Source: Branchiostoma floridae (lineage: Eukaryota > Chordata > Leptocardii > Amphioxiformes > Branchiostomatidae). Taken from it: a stretch of 64,000 nt of DNA. The DNA is taken from the NCBI RefSeq assembly GCF_000003815.2, contig NC_049979.1, forward strand, positions 25,893,978-25,957,977, read 5' to 3'. The translations under genes were made by a program, and so were the position numbers. The notes under the pieces are model-generated. The model was not told the DNA's origin and made no database searches. It saw nothing but the letters and a program-made list of their open reading frames with translations. Shown piece by piece: positions 1 to 15,600 of this stretch. Positions within the stretch are counted from its first letter, which is position 1. Each line of letters starts with the position of its first letter.

Positions 1-9
1 CTAGACCTT

Positions 10-310
10 CTGCAATTATAAAGTTTGAGCTTTGTTTTAATGGAAAAAAACACCATGGATTTTTCATCAATCTCATCAACCTTTGTCAGATGTCTGATTC
101 ACTGCGCTGTCTTTTCGAGGGTCAAAAGTGCGATGACATCAGGAGTGAATCAAAAGTGGCGGGAAGATGGAACCTAGCCACCAACACGGCTCAATGGGTG
201 CCTTAATTCCCACCACGTTTGATTCACTCCTGATGTCGTTTGACGAGGTCGACCAAAAATTCATGGTGTTTTCTATGTGTTGGAACAAAGCTCAAACTTT
301 ACAACTACGA
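10..310. mobile_element. Inverted-repeat element (MITE)
   Basis: Arms beginning TAAAGTTTGAGCTTTGTT near 19 and its reverse complement ending near 301. Inner arms also pair (GATGACATCAGGAGTGAATC against its complement near 210-238). No coding content. Confidence 0.6.
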
Positions 311-434
311 ATTCTTCCGACACAGATGAGTCCTCATTTGAATAGATCTTCTATGGTTTAAGCACAATTGTGATCTGCCTACCTGCCCAAGTGCGTAGCT
401 TGTAATCTAGCTCTTGATGTGTGTTTCACTGTAG

Positions 435-629
435 TCTATCAACTTACCGTCCTATGCTGGGCGACGTGGTGGGAGTACCAGCAAGTCGGGTGGAGCAAGC
501 CCTGGAGAAGACGAATACAGTCGCGGCCTGGGAAACATCCGCGGCTGGTTGGCGGATGTGGAGAAGGAGTACCCCAAGGACATCATGGTGTACCATCAGG
601 ATGTGCAAGAGCACATCGAGGACTTGGAG
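435..629 (+). CDS. Spectrin-repeat gene, exon 1 in window
   Basis: 65 codons, phase 0 at both ends, from acceptor ..ctgtag to donor gtgagt. The first 30 residues are Ser/Gly-rich (RRGGSTSKSGG). A helical stretch follows with the spectrin-like motif GWLADVEKEYP, and the exon ends in HIEDLE. Upstream exons must exist because there is no start codon in this frame. The 3' half is much better supported than the exact acceptor. Confidence 0.65.
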
Positions 630-3600
630 GTGAGTATAATGATGGCATTTCCAAAAAGGAAGTTTGAGACTTGGTCACACCTAGTCCTGGAGAGGTTGAT
701 TTTACTGTATGACACCTTAATTCAGGTGACTGTCAGTGTCTTGTCTTTCTCTGATCTTACACAGTACATGTATGAATAAAGAGACTCTTCTTTCACAACT
801 TTTGCTTTAATTACTGACCCTGACTGACATTTCGATGAGCATCTTCATCAATTCTGACTGGTTCACATTGTACTGCAGCATTCAGTCTGAGTGAACGTGT
901 CAGAATGCATTGCACTGAGGAAGGTAACAAACGGTCACCGAAATGTCAGTCAGGGAGTAAAGAAAACAAGGGTTGTCGAAAAAGGTCACTCTCTACATTC
1001 AGTGATGTAACAACCTGATGAAACTATTCACTGAGTACATTGTACTGTTTGGCAGAAAAATTGCAGCTGCCTCCTGGTTAACCTTCAGCACACTGAAATA
1101 GCCATTTGGCACCCAATTTTCTATCAGTTATGAGGTTAGGCAGCAGTGAAATGGTTAACAAATGTAAGAACAGGACCAAACTGATACAGAATGAAAAAAA
1201 ACAGGCTCAACTTTTCAATGATGTTGTTGTTGGCATCCGTCTGTCTCGGAAGACAATGGTAGGCAGACAGGGTGGGTTTTAAGGCGACATGGGTTTTTTT
1301 TAAGGTGAAGGAGGTGTGTGTACGTCCTTCTCCACCCTCTCGTCCACTGGCGCACTAGTCCTACAGGGGCAACTGTATGCAACGTGTAAGACGTCTTCAG
1401 CAGATGTACAATGTATATGTTATCATGTAGGAGTACATTTGTAATTGTCTGTAAATATTGCTTCTCCGTCAGACGCTGGACACAGAGGCAGGGAAGCAGG
1501 AGGACAAGCTGAGTACCTTGAGTCGACAGGTGGACTCCGTGTTTGGTTCACGTGGCGACGAGGCCAGGGTCGCCAAGAGTGATCTGAACGATGTTCAGGA
1601 AGAGATCACAAGAGTGAGTCTTGTAAAAAAAAAACTTGTTTGTGGTAGGGCCTGACCTTACATTTTGTGGAATATTCTGAGAGTAATACAGTATCTTCGG
1701 ACAAGATACATGTACATGTGGTGTTTTTGTCATATTTTAACAGGGTGATCAGGGAAAAGGTAGTCTGTGGCTACTTTATGTTTTTGCTGATGTGTTCTTT
1801 TTCTTCTTCCATCTTCTTTTGTCATTTTGAAAGTATTTTTTTTCCGATGCCTCAGGGACAAGCCTAATGGTATTAGTATTGTGTGCATGTAGCTTGACAG
1901 AAGACAAATTACTGGAAGGGAAACATCCTGCATTTTCTTGAAAATGTCGCTTGTCTAGTTACAAGATGATTTATTTCACCCATGTATCATGCAGATCAGA
2001 AACGATGTCTCCAAGGAAAAGAACAACTGCACCCGGATGCTTCCATATGTGAAGCGTTTCGAGGACGACACGGCAGAAATCGACAACTGGTTGTCTGACG
2101 CTGAGAAGCTGATGATGTCTCATATGGTTGACTCCACCTCTGCCAAATTCAACCAGAGGGTGCAAAACCACAAGGTTAGTATTTGTATACTAACTGTACA
2201 TGTACAGTAAGTTGCGTATTGGTAGAGATTGCAGTTCATCAGACCATCACATGTCTCAGTGGCCGAGCAGTTTAAACAAACTCACAGCTTGGCCATCTGG
2301 ATCTGTTTTCATGGATCTGTGGGCCCGAGTTCGATTCCAGGGTCGGCTCAGCTCGGACTCATTGTAAGGGATTGCTTTCGTCTTTTGAAACGAACGTAAA
2401 ACGGGGGTCCCAGCCTAAAATCGAACCAACCGTTCCTACCTGGCCTGACAAACTCTATGAGAATGAGAATCATTGGCCAATCTTTTCCATGACTAATATT
2501 TTTATCAACATTACATACGTATGCTCTTCGACAACTCATTTTTTTTCTATCTACACACTCAGGAGTTCTTCACCACCAGAAACACCATGCGTAACAAGCT
2601 CAGCAGCTGTAACAGTGACCTGAAGAAGATCGAGGGTCTGTGCCTGGACAACCATGACAAGTCACCCCTGCAGACTCGCTTCGATGACATCGACTCCAGG
2701 TTTGAGGTGGGTTGCAGTAATATGAAAAATGTCTAACATGTAAATCTACAGATTCCGAGAGTGTGCCATAGTAATATAGGAATCTATTTAGGGATGTCAA
2801 CTGCATTGTTTTCATCATCATCATCATAGTGCATCCGGTTACACCTGAAGTACAGTCTGAAGTACAATTTTTCCAGTATGATCTGTCCTTCATGGCAGAC
2901 ATTAGTCACATCAACTTATATAGTGTGGCGTAACAGCAGGGTGTTTGGCTCATAACCCGGATGTCCAGCGTTCAAGTTCGTTCATATGCCACCTATTTTG
3001 TGCTATTAGCATAAAAATACACTTTCTACAACTTTCCTATTAAAAAATTGGCTACAGTCCTGGGGCAATTACTGTCATATTGAGGCTACTAGGCACTGTA
3101 TACAGACTGCCATATTATTACAAACCTTTGTGATTTAGCCCTGCCTATATAAGCTACTCGCAATGCAGTCCCTGTGACGAGAGAGTTGTCAACCTACCCA
3201 ATAACAGTAAAAAAGGCATCATCAGTATCCATAAAGCCCCTCTGCACATCAAGCATTGAACTTGGACGACGTGTTGGCTTTTTACCGAGTTAGTCGATTC
3301 TTAATTCGTCCATATGCAAGAGATGCTACCATCTCATAGGAGATATATAAACATTAGTAACGGATAGAAGTTGCCCGGGCCCTGTCCAATTTGTGAGGGC
3401 CAGATTTTCAGCGAAAAATACAGCCGATGCTCGGGTGATGTTGAAATTCGGGAGGCTCTGACTGATCTACAAATTTGGCCATCAATCGCATGAATTGTAA
3501 AGCCCGCTTAATGACACCCTGTCCTTTCCTCAGGATGGCATGGCGCTGTCTCTCACCTGGGACGACAAACTGGACGATATCCAGGAGAACTGGAGGGACT

Positions 3601-6600
3601 TCGACAAGCGCACAGATGACGTCGGGTCCTGGTTGGACAAGGCCAACGACATCATGACTGACCGTGACCAACCGCTGGACATTCAGATTGCTCGCCACGA
3701 GGTAAGACACGTTTTCTTAAAGGATCATCGTCAAGCACAAACATAATGTTAATGACAGTCCTCAAAGGTAAAAATTAACAGAGCTTCAATTTACCCTTCC
3801 TCTTCTTGTCATTCACTATGATGTTGTTCATGTTGCAAAAATCAAAATGGTGTGCATTTTGTGTTCATGATCATGGAAAAATGCACCAATGAGCAAACTG
3901 TTTGTGTTCCTTGATAAAGGCAGTGGTAATGTGCCCTCTCCTTGTATTTCTGCATCTGATTCAGATTCTTGGTCTTTGACCGGCACTGAATCAGGTCTGG
4001 ACAACCATTTCCCCAGTCAACCATTGACAGCTGTAACAAAAAAACAGATTTTATGAGTCAAATACACAGCCAAAATATCATATTGAACAGTAAAAACTTT
4101 CATACTCCCTTGTGATGCAATGTACTATGATTTTTGCATCATGACCGTGACCCAATTGGAAGAATATAAATGCTAATGGGTCACGCCCATACACTCCATG
4201 TCTTATTCATTCCTGCACATTACCCATTCCATACTCTGTGATCCATTGTGTGTCATATTCTTCCCCTCTGCCTCTAACTGCTCTCCCGGACCCAAGATGT
4301 TGGTGGTGAGTATGACACAGCTAGCTGATCCGCCCCTCAGGCATCGGTACTGTCAGCTTTTATGGGAGAACCAGCCCAGTATTAACTTTGATGCTGTTGA
4401 TATACCAGTGAGAGAAAAGGTAGAATCTAAGGCCAGAACAAGTGATTCCGTATGGCAATAACTTTCATCTGACATCTTTATATGTCGCCTCACATCCTGC
4501 ACCCTCCTATAATGCAGTATACAAAGCTCACTTTGTATATTTTGCTTCATTCATAGCATATGTAGTAGGCCCCTCTTTTTTGATTTCTTTTTTAATTCCT
4601 TGGTTTGCATGTGTAATGTTGGTTCACCTTTATCCACGGGGTAACCGTTGTTTTTAAAAACAGGGTACTTAGCCGTATATCAAGTCAACGACAGTGGTTT
4701 CAAACTGCAGTTTTTTTAAAAATGGTTTTGCATTGCAGTTTGAAACCACCATTGACTTCATATTCCTAAACACCCTGTTTTTAAGAATAACGGATGAAGG
4801 TTACCCCAGCAATAAAGGTGAAGTAATGTTGAATTAAATGCATCATGTACAACATACTTTCTTGACCTACATGTTCATCACTTCATTTGGACTCTTGTAA
4901 CAAACTCTAGTTCTAGCTAGCTCTAAAGAAATGCTTCAGTACCAAAAGCACTGTTATTGAATTTCCATAATAATTCTTATTTTATTTTACCACAACAAAG
5001 GCTGAAAAAGTAATACAAAACAATACTAATTTTTAAATGCCCCTTAGTTAACAATTGGTTCTGTCACTCTTAGTTGAAGCCTACATGATGTTGGATGAAT
5101 GAATGAAGACCTTTATTGTACATTTTTGCTTTCTAACAAGCTAAGTACAGGTCAGGGTGGATAAGAATACATCTGGTGAATCTAAGTACAATTTCTGATT
5201 ACAATATCATACCTTATTCTTATCTGAGAGGCAAATATCCAAATGGTCATGTTAACATTGATGTTGGAGTACCTTGTTGTTCCTACTAGACATTCTTCAA
5301 AGATGTGGACTCTGACATGATGGAGGGACTGGTGCAGAGTGGAGAGAGGCTGGCTGAAGACATGAATGACCCTGAGAAGGAACAACTGCAGGACCAAATG
5401 GGCAGGATTGAAAACAAGTGGAAGGTAAAGAAACAGTTCTTCGAACGTCAACTTGACAAACATATTATAGAAAAATGCTAACACTTTACTTCCAACACTG
5501 AATTAAACTATAGGGACTCACCACTCTAGATTTTCGGTCAAGCTCCGTCGACCTTGTTCACAGAATGACCCTTCTATCTCCAACAGTGACGTCAGGAACA
5601 CACCACTTTTGCAGGAGGGGGTCATAAGTATCAGAAAGTCTATGTTGCCCCCTGTCTCTGTTCAGACAAACATGTATTCGTCAGAAAACCTGACAATCAT
5701 GTACATTTGTATACATGTATGTATAACTTCAGTGACTGAAAAATTGTTTTCCCAAAGAAAGACCACAACATGGTCAAGTGTATACCATTCAATAAGCTAA
5801 CAGTTTTGACAACTTTAAGCAAATCAAAGGCTTTTTTGTACCCTCATTCTGAGCTTCAAAACTTGTAGCTGAGGTTCTTTAAAGATGACAAGTTGTCACC
5901 AGCATCTGGAGTGCTAACTAGGTACCCCATGGGAAGCTCCCTGTTTCCCCAATTACATGGTTCATCTGGTAGGACTTACTTAAACAAACATTAGGACTCT
6001 TATGCCACAGGGGGCAAGGGTATTCAACTGACAGCAAGCTGGCAGCTTCCTGTGTTTCCATTGGTGGAGAAGTTGGTCACAGACATTAGCTACATTTTTG
6101 TATAATTCCGCTATACCCTTACATCATGTGGAAATGTATTCCAATATGCATCTGCTGATAATAGTAGGACAGAGCTTTGTGAGGTTACCCACTGTTTGAT
6201 TGTGAACTGACAGAAATGTAACTAGTCTGTATAACACAAACTCTGCTGTCAAAAGCTACTGGCCCTTCCTGGCAGAGGAGCCTTGGCAGATGTTCAGCAA
6301 ACTGCTATAAGTGAGATTTAATCAGGCTAGAATGTATCGGTATTGGGTCAAAGGCATCTGAAAGTCAGTAATTTTGCACAGTCTTGCTTGAGTAAAAGTT
6401 GCTTCAACTTGTTAGCTACCAAGTGTTGCAAGTAGTTTAACAGTAGACAACATGTCACAAATGTGTTGTCTAGATCTTCTGACCGTCATTTTAACAATAG
6501 AGACATGCATGAGAGAGCCACCTATGCTAGATTGAACAAAGTATCGGTTGTGCCCTTCGCAGGATGTGATGTACCAAGCACCCATTGCCCTGATGAAGCT

Positions 6601-9600
6601 GAAATTCCGCAAGTCCCAGGACCTGTATAGGGAGACTGTAGACAAGGCGAATAAGGAGACGGACAGGGAATATGAGTTGTTGGTAAACCCATCGGTGGAC
6701 AGGGACGACCTCCGTCACACTCATGAGGTACTGCAGTCTCTCTCTACTTTGACTGACTCATACTCTAGGAATCTAGGAATTTAAACTGAGATATCGATAC
6801 ACTACTATACTAAGTTTTGCCGCTGGTGAGAAGCTTACATATGACATTTGCCATATTTCTTCAGCTATGTACTACTGTAAATGCAGAAATATTCGTGGTG
6901 GTTTTTATATTCACGGTTTTCGCGGTGGCCACTTTACCGCGAACTTAAAACCACCGCGAACATTTTTCCATTATAGTTTTTGACTACAATCTATGGCGCT
7001 GCTACGAATTTAAAACCACTGCGAAAACTTCATTTTCCTGCTGCCGTGAAATTAAATCCCCTTGAACTTAAATACATTTACAGCACATTCTACATTGTAG
7101 AAAGGCATTGAATTAAGCTGATCCAAACCAAGGTCCATGCATGTCAATCTGACCAGGCCTATGTTTACATATAACGGAGGATTCAGTTTTCATATCCATG
7201 CATGCCAGTGCCACATACAATCTTAGAAGAGCCATTTATTTTTGTAATCATCATGCTCCTGAATTTTCTGTCGCTGTCCCTGTATTGGACATTTACCTTG
7301 AATTTCAATTAATTCTTGTTTTCTTATGATTGCCTTTAATGATATCGTTTATTGAAATTTAATATGAATATGACAGTTGCTGTGAGTGACAATACAACTA
7401 TAATGCTAGTTCACCTTTATCCTTGGGGTAACCTATCTCCGTTGTATTAAAAAGCAGGGTATTTAGTGCAATCATACCAACGAAATTTGAGTTCAAACTG
7501 TTACATTTTGAAAATATCTAAAATTGAAACAACCGTCGACTTCATATCATTGAAAATCTGATATCCCTGAAAAGCAACGGATATAGGTTACCCCGCGAAT
7601 AAAGGTCAACTAACGTTACTAACTACTGTCTGTGATATCCTTAGGGCCTGTACCTCAGGGAGCCAGAAGGCTTCATACCAACTGCAGAAAGGCACGTGAG
7701 TGACATGGAAAACTACAGCCGGGAGCTGGTACAGTACAGTGTGGATGAGATGTCCCTGGTGGGACCTGCTAAAGATAACAGGGAGCACTTTGAGGGTGTG
7801 AGGAAGGAACAGCAAGTGTTGTGGGAAAAGTTGAGGAATGCAAGGGTGAGTAGCACAAGTATATGTGTATGATTGTATAGTCTGTGGTATTCCAATCCAA
7901 ATGTTTCTAAAGAGTGTAATATACTATTAATTTTCCTCCTATGTCAGAAAAATTAATACAGTTACGCTTTCTCTGTTTTCTGTTACTAACTACAAATGTG
8001 CAATGTATAATATACATTCTAATTTATTAATTAATTGTATAGTCAGTGGGTGTTTTACACAGTTTTCTTGAAGTCACAATTTAACAATAAGTTGTGTCTC
8101 TTACTACTCCGAACTCTCACCTCCCAACATTGGTCATCTGCTGATGGTCAACCCCACAGACTGACCAGGAGGGTAAAGGTCCAGGAGGATATCAGATTTC
8201 AACTAACGTTACACAGGTGCCTAAACTTCTTTTAACTATTCTTTTTCTGCGTAACTAAAGTTCGATTCTTATGTATGATATCCTCTTGTGTGTATTAATT
8301 AGAATTACTGTTCCCCATAACTATACTTTTAAGTGATGAAGAAGATATTTAATATATTGTTGCATGCTCATGTTTGACTAATTCTGACAAGATTCAGATA
8401 ACTGAAGGTGATAAGTGATTAATAGAGCTGAATTTAAGATTAAGATTTTTATTCCTACTTTAACATTTGTGTCACCAGTTGGATGAACTGATTAACTGGA
8501 AATTTTTAAACAGTTTTCCTGGTGGGAAAGATTGTAATGTAACCTCCTTAGTAGTAATCCTTTCCATGGCGCTATGTCAGGTACCTGGAGGTCATGGAGG
8601 TCAGGGCCTTGATGGTGTCTATGGTCCCAAAGGATACCCCGGAAAGGTGCCTAACATGATTTCACGACAGCCTATGCTTGCATGGCACTTAAAGAGTTTT
8701 GATGCAGTCTTTCATTTTTGTTGTAGGGCATATACATGTAAGGTGCTTTGTTTCCATACTTTTGAATTCTCTATATTGTACAACATGGAAGAAACTTTTT
8801 TCCTGATTTCTTCCTATTCCTAATTTTTCTTGGTGTATTAGTGGCTTGGCGACATGTACCTTAGGCCTGCTGGTGAGCTGTGTTGGTGATATCATATTTT
8901 GAAGCATTATTTACTGATAAAACAAACCCTTGTCCATCACAGGGTCGCCAGCCACCAGATTACAACAGCGTGGAGGGAGGGTACGGAATTGACGGCAATC
9001 AGGTGCCAATCATTTCTCAAAGTACACGTGCCCCTCCCCTGATTGACATCTTCATTCCCTCCTCTCGCTGACTTACATTTCATTCTTTCAGGGAATCATG
9101 CGGCAGGGTGTATCTATCTGCTGCTGCTGCAATGTTACTGGTGTTCTCATCCTTTAACTCTGGTTGGAGGACGCATACGTTTAAATGGATATACTTTTCT
9201 ATTGTTGGGTTCTACAGAGGTGATATTGTTGAGCATCCAACACTTTCTGAGAGAGCATTAATGGTCTAAAATGATCATAAGAATGATCAAACCAATCAGT
9301 TGCTCATCTGTTACCCAATGATGGCTGTCTTTGAACCATTGCTGAACTGAGGTACTGCTGGGAGACTTTCTATTATAAATGGTACTTCATGTATTTGTGG
9401 TTTATTTCCTACCTCAGCAACCTCAAAGATATGGTGCTTTGGACAGAGGTGGTAGATATGGTGGCGTCCCATCAAGGCTGTCCTATCAGGTGCCTGATAT
9501 TTGGGTTCAAGCTGTCTGTCTCTAAGCTTTCTTCTGGATGTCTCTCACAATTATCTGAGATGCTGCATTTTCCCCACTAAGTTGTTTGCCAACTGTGTGT

Positions 9601-12600
9601 GACTGTGATATTTTGTTATTAGTTATAATATAGCAGGATGCTGAATGTCATGTATACTCATGTATACTCATGTATGTCAAGTCTTGCATATCACATTGTG
9701 TCATGACATCAGTTATCTGTATGATAATGGGCGTTTAAGTGATAACAGCAATACATGTTTCTCCCTTCATCAACTCATGATCATATTCTGGCTATTCTAC
9801 ATGTACATCCACATTACTATATAATAATTTATCATTATTGCTTATCATCATTTCATAGGGATGTTAATTTCTTCTCTGTTCATTAATAACCCATTAATAT
9901 GATGAGAGTAGGACAACATTTTAAAGACAGACTTACGTGCAGTACTCAATACATAATATTCTTTAAAGGATGTACCATACGTGTACATTTGTATCTCACA
10001 TCCTCGTTTACATACGATATCCTTCAACAGAAGAACATCATATAACGTTACATATATATAGAGAGAGATATCTGAAATGTTACATCAACATGGGAGTGTA
10101 AGGTTCTGTTTTCCTTTCCCCCTCGGTGCCCCCCAGTACCCCCGGGGATACAGACGACCAGATAAAGGTTACAGATATGGTGGTGTTCCCTTCAATAGGA
10201 CCAAGCAGGTGCCCTTCTAGTCATGTACTCTCTTTCTTCTCTTGCATAGTTTTATTAACTATTACTAAATGATTCTGTCTTGAAATAGAAAACTTCTGTA
10301 CTGTTCACTAGTAGAGCAGGATATAGGTGAAAGCTGCTGACACCAATTGAATGCATTTTTTTGAAAATGATCTTTTTTTATGGACCTTTTTGAGGCATTC
10401 TCTAAGATTGTCCTTTTGGGGTTTTGTTTGGTGTCTTTGCAATGTCTTTTTCTTAGGACATGCTGATTGTCTTGCTAAGAGATTGGTAATGTCTTAGATG
10501 TCTGAGAATGGCAAACAGCTCTATATGAATAGTATTTTCTAATGAAAACAATGAACAATTCTATATTCTATTAATTTAATGAGGGCAGCAAATGTGTGAA
10601 GAAAAGATGTAAACCAAAACGTCTATTGCCAGTTAACAAGAAAAAAGGTAGATTTCGTTCGTTCAGAAATGTCTAATGCTCGTTTATTTCTAAAACATAT
10701 TCAGCTCTACTAGTGATCTCTGTTATTGCATGTTTTTGGTGCAGTACTCAATGTAGTGTGCTATACATGTCTGAGCTACATGATAATATTCTGAGCAGAT
10801 GCAATTAAAAGTTAGTAGTAATTGACACCCTAATGATAATCTGGGCATGCTTCTATAAAGCTTTTGTGGCATTTCCTCTATGCTTTTTTGCTGAGGTCAA
10901 CGGTTTTGATGCTTGCTTAGAGACAGATACTCACAGTGTTGATATGCATGACATAATTGCTTTGTTCCCCTCTAACTGCTTTGCCAGCCTGTGGAAGATG
11001 GGAAACAGGGAAAAGGTGGTGGTGATGCTGATGCTGAGAGCAGTGCCTCAGATACTCCATCTGATCAGGTGCTCATCAGTAGTGCTTATCCTGCATCTGT
11101 ATCTAACGCTCGTTCACCCTTATCCGCCAGATAACCTATATCCGTTGCTTTTAAAAACGGGGTATTCAGGGATGTCAATTCTACGGATGCTAGTTTCAAT
11201 GTGCAATTTTTCCAAAATATTGTAATTTGAAACCACCTTCCATCGACTTGATAATCCTAAACACCCTGACTGTTCTAAATATGACAGATATACATTGTTG
11301 TATATATATTAGCCAGTATAACCACCCTTCAGTATATTACACCAGCTGTTATGCTCTTTGCTCTGTATTTGCCATTTATCTTTCCTGAAATTTCTCGAAA
11401 CAACCTGCACTATCCAGAACGTGAATTAATGATCTGAATTCTCTTTAAGTATATGGAATAAAGCCTGTAGCTAAAATCCTCATGCAAGTACCCTGCTCGG
11501 AGATGTTAGTTCACCTCCCAGGAAAGTGTAGTTTTTCTAATGCCTGTAGTGAATTTTAGAAGTGTCCTTTTACAATTTGAATAAGAAGCATGATGTTTTT
11601 GTATTGGGAAGCATCTCATAAACTGTACTCAAATTTTTAAGACATGCGAAACCATCATGACATGAGTAGGCAATGGCAGTGGTCCACACCTCAAAGCTGT
11701 TTTTGGCTTAAAATACGTATTTGATATCTATTTTTTAAATTTACATGTAGCACTGCTTTGCCTGGCAACTTTCACCCCATTTCTAAGCTTTTTTTGATCA
11801 GATACTAGATGTGTATCTTGACCATACAGGGGTATTTTGCTTATTTGCTATTAATTGCTCTTATCCTTCAATGCTTTGCTGGCAGCCACCCAAAGAAGAA
11901 AAGCAGGAAATTGTTGAACCTGAGGCTGATACTGTAACTGTTGCTGTTGAAAGCAGTGATACAGTCCCAGCAGATTATCAGGTGCTTTAAAATCTGCTCA
12001 ATGCTTTGCTATTCCCTTCAGTTCAACACTTCACTTTATATATTTTTTAAAGAATTTGCTACATACATGTGCATGCACAAAAGGCCTTGCTGTACCTCTA
12101 CATTTTTGTCCATGCTGGTAAAGATCAGCATTATAGAACATATGATAATATATAATATTATAACAAAAACAAGCATTGCCAAACAGTTTTTTTTAATGTC
12201 CATACAGTTACATGTAGCTTAGCCCTAGAGGACGTACTTACAATAATGTACACTTACTAGTAGAAAAATACAATGTATGTCCTTAAAAAAAGTTCCCCAT
12301 GTCCATCCAAAGAATATGGGACCTTCCTTTGTGTCTTTAGATTAGAACGTAGGAGAGATTGGACTATATATAGCTAGGACACCCAAAATCTGGATCATTT
12401 TGTGTTACACTTTGTGCACAGCAAAATGGAATCTACTTTCATGGCTATACATTGAATGCAGAAATGGTTAAGATGTCCAACATAGATGTAATGTGTCCCC
12501 TCTATGTGCATTACTAGACTCCTGTTGAACAGAAAGAGCAGGAAAATATTGTAGCTGAAGACAATGAAAGCAGTGCTACGGTCCCAGCAAGTGATCAGGT

Positions 12601-15600
12601 GCTTTTCCAAGCTGTTTGCAAGTGATACTGTCCCTACCCCTGACTCGCTTTGTTACTGGATACCATATTTGTAGCAGTTTACCGTTTCAGAGTAACTGTT
12701 ACATCAAATCTCTAAGATAATTTTGTATTATTGAATATAATAGAGTTTTTGGATTGCAAAAGTATAGCTCCTCTTCCTAGACCCATCTTGTAGCTGGAGT
12801 GAATAGACTTCTTCCTCATATGTTGAGTAGTTATGTTTTGTCATCTTCATCATATAAAAGCTTTAATGCCCTTAAAAAGATTCTACAAGCTTTGTTATGT
12901 TCCACTTGTAGCAAGCTGCACTGCTTCGTTTTGGTGATACAATTTTGCTCACGGCTTTTATAGAAATTGGCAATGCATGGTGCTAATTGATTTTTTTGCA
13001 CTGGTAGCAACCTGCTGAAGAAGAAGAAAATCAAGAAAAAGTAGAAGCTGAAGCTGACTGCAGTGTTACAAATATACCAGATAAACAGGTGCTTCTGCAT
13101 GCTAGCTGCTTCATGTGTTTGTTTTGTTGCTGTTGTCTTAATAATCAGCCACACTGGAAAAGTAGTTTTGAGTATCAGTGCAATTGTAAGGCACAGCTTT
13201 GTTTTATTGATACAATTTTGCTTGCGGCTTTCATAGAAATCGGTAATGCATGGTGCTAATTGATTTTTTGCACTGGTAGCAACCTGCTGAAGAAGAAGAA
13301 AATGAAGAAAAAGTAGAAGCTGAAGCTGACTGCAGTGTTACAGATATGCCAGATACACAGGTGCTTCTGCTAGCTGCTTCATGTGTTTTGTTGCTGTTGA
13401 CACCGGCAAAGTAGTTTTGAGTATCAGTGCAATTTTAAGGCTTGTAGCAAGCTGCACTGCTTTGTTTTAGTGATACAATTTTGCTCACGGCTTTCATAGA
13501 AATTGGCAATGCATGGTGCTAATTGATTTTTTGCACTGGTAGCAAGCTGCTGAAGAAGAAGAAAATGAGGAAAAGGTAGAGGCTGAGGCTGACCGCAACA
13601 TTACAGATATGCCAGATAAACAGGTGCTTGTGCTAGCTGCTACATGTGTTAATGCTGTGTCACTGTTACCTTCCTGCCACACTGGCAAAGTCAAATTAGT
13701 CTAGTAGCAGTAGCAGTCTAGGTGTAATTGTAAGGCTTTTTCGTCAACTATTTACTGAGGTTATAAGAAACACCTTCACAATAGAAAAAGGCAGACAGTT
13801 GCCACATCCTCTTGAATCTTAACATTTTCATTCAATTTGAGAGGTAGATTTTTCCTTTCTGTTGTTCCATGGATCACTGTCCTCTAATGCTCCACAAACA
13901 TTTACTAAACGTCCATTTCTAAAAGGTACACTATGTTTGATATCTTTAGCAAATCGTGTGTCACAAACATTTACTAAACCATCATTTCTAAAAGATACAC
14001 AGTGTGTGTGTATTTGATATCTTTAGCTAGTAGTGTGTATTAAATCCTTACTAACATCCCTTTTTGTGCTTTGGTGGCTCCTAGCAACCCCAGGAGACTG
14101 GTCGTCCAGATAAAGGTGCCGGATATCATGGTGCCTCTTCTGGAGATACTCCCCAGCAGGTGCAGATATTATTAATTGCAGCAATTTGCATGTCATATCT
14201 TGACACATTTTGCAAGCGTGCTAGCTTTGCATGCCATGTTGCGATCAAAGTAGTACTTAAATTTTGCGAGCTACAAAAGTTTTTTTGTGTTTTTATGATT
14301 TTAGCTTCTAGTAGTTGGTAGTTTTAGATTGTGTTTGGCTTATATTTTGCGTTAACATGAATGATATTTTTTATATGGTGGCTTTGTTTATTTTTGCATG
14401 GGTGCAGCTTTATGTTTTGTTTTGCTTGTTCTCTAGTTACCTGACAGTACTGACAGTGGTGGTGGTGGTGCCAGTGATGCTACCATCTTTGCTACAGTTA
14501 TCCCCAAAGTACAGGTACTGGGGCAGCCTTAGCTAGCTGCCATCTGTCACAAACAAGCACATCAATAGCTGAAAGATATTCAACTTTTAAAGACCTTAGT
14601 TGATACCAAGAAGTAGAGCAGTCAAGCTACTATAGATAATAAAGAAAACAATATGATACATCGATCACACGTCAACAGTGATTCTTCAGGTCTTAGTTGT
14701 GTGAAACTGGCAACGATTCATGAAGAAAAGTTTGAGACTTTTCTGACACAGTTGTGCATTTTGTAATTGTATCTTTCTTGTCTTTCTCTCCTGTTACTTT
14801 CCCTGTACATAGCCTCATGCAGTCAGTCAGGACAGGTGGAGTGATAACTTTCCTACTCATAAGGTATCACACTGGGATACTTTTTGTCGTTGTCGTGGTT
14901 CTTTTCTACTGGCTTGCTGCTGTTCCTTTCACAAGTTTATCAAACCACTTAGTGAATGTAGTTTTGTTGTTGTTTGTGGAAATCATTGTGCCATTCTCAG
15001 CTTATAATGTTATACCTGTCTCTCATTATGTAGAAAGATAACGTTAAGTTTCAACTTTTCCATTGAAACTTAGCATTGTTGTTTCACTGTAAAAGCCTTT
15101 GCTTCTTTCTGCACACAATGCTGCTTGGTGCTCCGCTTCAGCCACCCCCATACCCAGGGTCCGCCGGCATTTCACATCTAGGAAACGTCAGTTCCACCTC
15201 TGAGTATGAGGTAGCCATTGGTCATGATGTAGTTGTGTTGTTTGTTGTAGTTGTGTTGTGCAAGCCTGTTCTTTCTTGCTGTTGTACAGTGTGATTCAGG
15301 CAGTCATAGATTTCATCACTGACGTGTCCCAAGACCCAATGCTGCTAAAGCTATAAGTGCACAGCCCGCCGTACGTGCAATTTGCCCGAAGGTTTTTTTT
15401 TTAGGCCACGTCCGCCACGTATTTCTGAAAACATTCAGGTTTTACAAGGCATGCATGTCGCAAGTGTGTACTGACATGTACGGGGGGCGAATCTGCAGCC
15501 CGATGGCAACACAAAGTTTTACCTGCACGTAAAGTTCTACAACGTCACGTGTCTGCGTGCTCCCAAATCCGTCGGATTCCCCATGAGTTTGTACGGAGGC

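Larger units (their letters stand above)
12860..13740 (+). repeat. Tandem exon-plus-intron duplication (three units of about 270 bp)
   Basis: Each unit holds intron sequence with TACAATTTTGCTCACGGCTT, then GCATGGTGCTAATTGATTTT, the CTGGTAG acceptor and an 81-nt exon. Acceptors lie 272 and 263 bp apart. Confidence 0.85.
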
